Positions 20,214-21,370 of a stretch of 21,370 nucleotides of DNA are shown one piece after another (position 1 is the first letter of the stretch; each line of letters starts with the position of its first letter). The notes beneath the pieces are model-generated. The model worked only from the letters and a program-made list of their open reading frames with translations, had not been told where the DNA came from and did no database searches. The position numbers and the translations under genes were made by a program. This stretch comes from a bacterium HR23 (GTDB lineage: Bacteria > Chloroflexota > Dehalococcoidia > Lucifugimonadales > HRBIN23). The stretch spans positions 1 through 21,370 of the forward strand of contig BEHZ01000010.1 of assembly GCA_002923335.1 (NCBI GenBank), in the 5' to 3' direction.

Positions 20214-21370
20214 ATGCCTTCCATGAGCGGCGCCGATGCCCTGGTGCATACCCTTCAGCGCCATCGGGTAGAGGTGGTCTTCGCCCTGCCCGGTGTGCAA
20301 ATCATGACCGCCTTTGACGCCCTGGCCCGTCTAGGGGGCCTTCGCCTTATCACCACCCGCCACGAGCAGGCGACAACCTATATGGCCGATGGCTACGCCC
20401 GCACCAGCGGGAAGGTGGGGGTGGCCATGGTGGTGCCGGGGCCGGGGGTGCTCAACGCCTCGGCCGGCCTGGGCACCGCCTACGCCTGCTCCTCCCCCGT
20501 GGTGCTCATAGCGGGGCAGATCGAGTCCTGGGGCCTGGGGAAGGAGAAGGGCCTTCTGCACGAGATACGGGAGCAGATGGACATCCTGCGCCCCCTGACC
20601 AAGTGGTGCGCCCGTGCCCTCACGCCTCAGGAGGTGCCGGGGCTGGTGGCCGAGGCCCTGCGCCAGGCCAGAAGCGGTCGCCCACGCCCCACCGCCGTAG
20701 AGATACCCCCCGATGTCCTCTCCGCCACTGTCTCCCTGGACCTCCCCGAGCCCTCGCCCCCCTCTATCCCCACTCCAGAACCCCAGGCGGTGCGGAAGGC
20801 GGCGGCTCTGCTGAAGGGGGCACGGCAGGTGGCCATCTGGGCGGGGGGCGGAGCGGTGCGCTCCCCCTGCGCGCAGGAACTGCTGGAGGTCGCCCGTCTC
20901 CTCCAGGCACCCATTCTCCTCACCCCCGAAGGGAAGGGGGCGGTCCCGGAGGATCACCCCCTGTGCGCCGGAGCCAACTACTACGGTTTTGGCCCCGCCC
21001 AGTGGGTAGTGCCCCAGTGCGATGTCCTCCTGGCGGTGGGGACCCGCTTCCTGCTCCCCACCTTTCGGCGGTGGGCACCCAAGCCCCCCCAACGCCTGGT
21101 GCAGATAGACGCTGACCCCCAAGAGATAGGGCGCAACTACCCCGCCCAGGTGGGCATCGTGGCCGATGCCCGCCTGGGCCTGCAGGCCCTTCTGGCCGAG
21201 TTGGGCGACCCCCGCCCCGGCCGCCAGGGGGAGGCCATAGCCCAGCAGGCCCGTCAGCGTGCCATGTATGAGGTGCGGGAGGTGGCCCCCCTCCAGGTGC
21301 GCATCGTAGAGGCCATCCGCCACAACCTGGGCGACGACGCAATGCTGGTGGCGGGGGTTACGAATGTGGC
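20214..21370 (+). CDS. Thiamine-diphosphate-dependent enzyme, acetolactate synthase large-subunit-like (partial, runs off right edge)
   Basis: The first 385 codons are present. The N-terminal pyrimidine-binding domain (about 1-170) contains the catalytic Glu in TTRHEQATTYMADGYAR (E51), MVVPGPGVLNASAGLGTAY and SPVVLIAGQIES. The central domain (about 190-330) has AIWAGGGAVRSPCAQELL, LTPEGKGAVPEDHPL and LAVGTRFLLP. The C-terminal ThDP-binding domain is just starting (GDDAMLVAGVTNV) and its GDG motif lies outside the window. AAGGAGG precedes the ATG. Catabolic or biosynthetic acetolactate synthase, oxalyl-CoA decarboxylase and sulfoacetaldehyde acetyltransferase share this layout. The HxRVE..FxLPG start fits a divergent IlvB-like member, so I give no gene symbol. 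Confidence 0.85.
   Translation, partial: MPSMSGADALVHTLQRHRVEVVFALPGVQIMTAFDALARLGGLRLITTRHEQATTYMADGYARTSGKVGVAMVVPGPGVLNASAGLGTAYACSSPVVLIAGQIESWGLGKEKGLLHEIREQMDILRPLTKWCARALTPQEVPGLVAEALRQARSGRPRPTAVEIPPDVLSATVSLDLPEPSPPSIPTPEPQAVRKAAALLKGARQVAIWAGGGAVRSPCAQELLEVARLLQAPILLTPEGKGAVPEDHPLCAGANYYGFGPAQWVVPQCDVLLAVGTRFLLPTFRRWAPKPPQRLVQIDADPQEIGRNYPAQVGIVADARLGLQALLAELGDPRPGRQGEAIAQQARQRAMYEVREVAPLQVRIVEAIRHNLGDDAMLVAGVTNV

Overview
The window is gene-dense, very GC-rich (about two thirds G+C by eye) bacterial DNA. Shine-Dalgarno sequences are strong (AAGGAGG type), many operon spacings are only 8-14 bp, and several neighbouring genes end almost on top of each other. The gene mix suggests a Chloroflexota (Dehalococcoidia- or Anaerolineae-like), possibly thermophilic, heterotroph: a two-subunit glycine decarboxylase (GcvPA plus GcvPB), a geranylgeranyl-reductase-like flavoprotein, aconitase-family and isocitrate-lyase-family enzymes, split MaoC hydratases and an acyl-CoA dehydrogenase. 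This placement is an inference. No rRNA, tRNA, CRISPR array or transposase was seen.

Layout. Positions 1-886 (minus) are the N-terminal part of a secreted Ig/IPT-like surface protein with a long, hairpin-rich leader. Positions 1259-3306 (plus) are a tight four-gene operon: PHP-domain hydrolase, two MaoC-like half-dehydratases and a 4HBT-type thioesterase. Positions 3303-3761 (minus) encode a membrane-anchored coiled-coil protein built from tandem repeats. Positions 3791-8228 (minus) are a complete gcvT-gcvH-gcvPA-gcvPB operon with its own promoter. Positions 8281-12260 (minus) are a second operon: LeuC-like and LeuD-like subunits, an isocitrate-lyase/PEP-mutase-superfamily enzyme and a geranylgeranyl-reductase-family protein. 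It starts at a clear promoter followed by a hairpin at the predicted 5' end of the mRNA.

Positions 12506-16375 look like accessory DNA with a redox theme. A CDGSH iron-sulfur protein is divergent from a HxlR regulator. The regulator leads into two large unrecognised genes (13216-14379 and 14411-16108). The second ends in what looks like a PD-(D/E)XK-type nuclease fold, and the first has a sharp internal drop in G+C. A 46-residue desulforedoxin-like protein with an excellent promoter follows. This is the best candidate for an undescribed system.

Positions 16377-21370 hold an acyl-CoA dehydrogenase, a SHOCT membrane protein, PlsY, an orphan OmpR-type response regulator, a ROK sugar kinase and the start of a thiamine-diphosphate enzyme that runs off the window.

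At the DNA-word level, GTAC, AGCT, TCGA and ACGT are almost absent from the whole window. GTSAC is avoided in favour of GTWAC (about 7 against 33 by hand count), and three of the seven GTSAC sites fall inside the unrecognised gene at 13216-14379.
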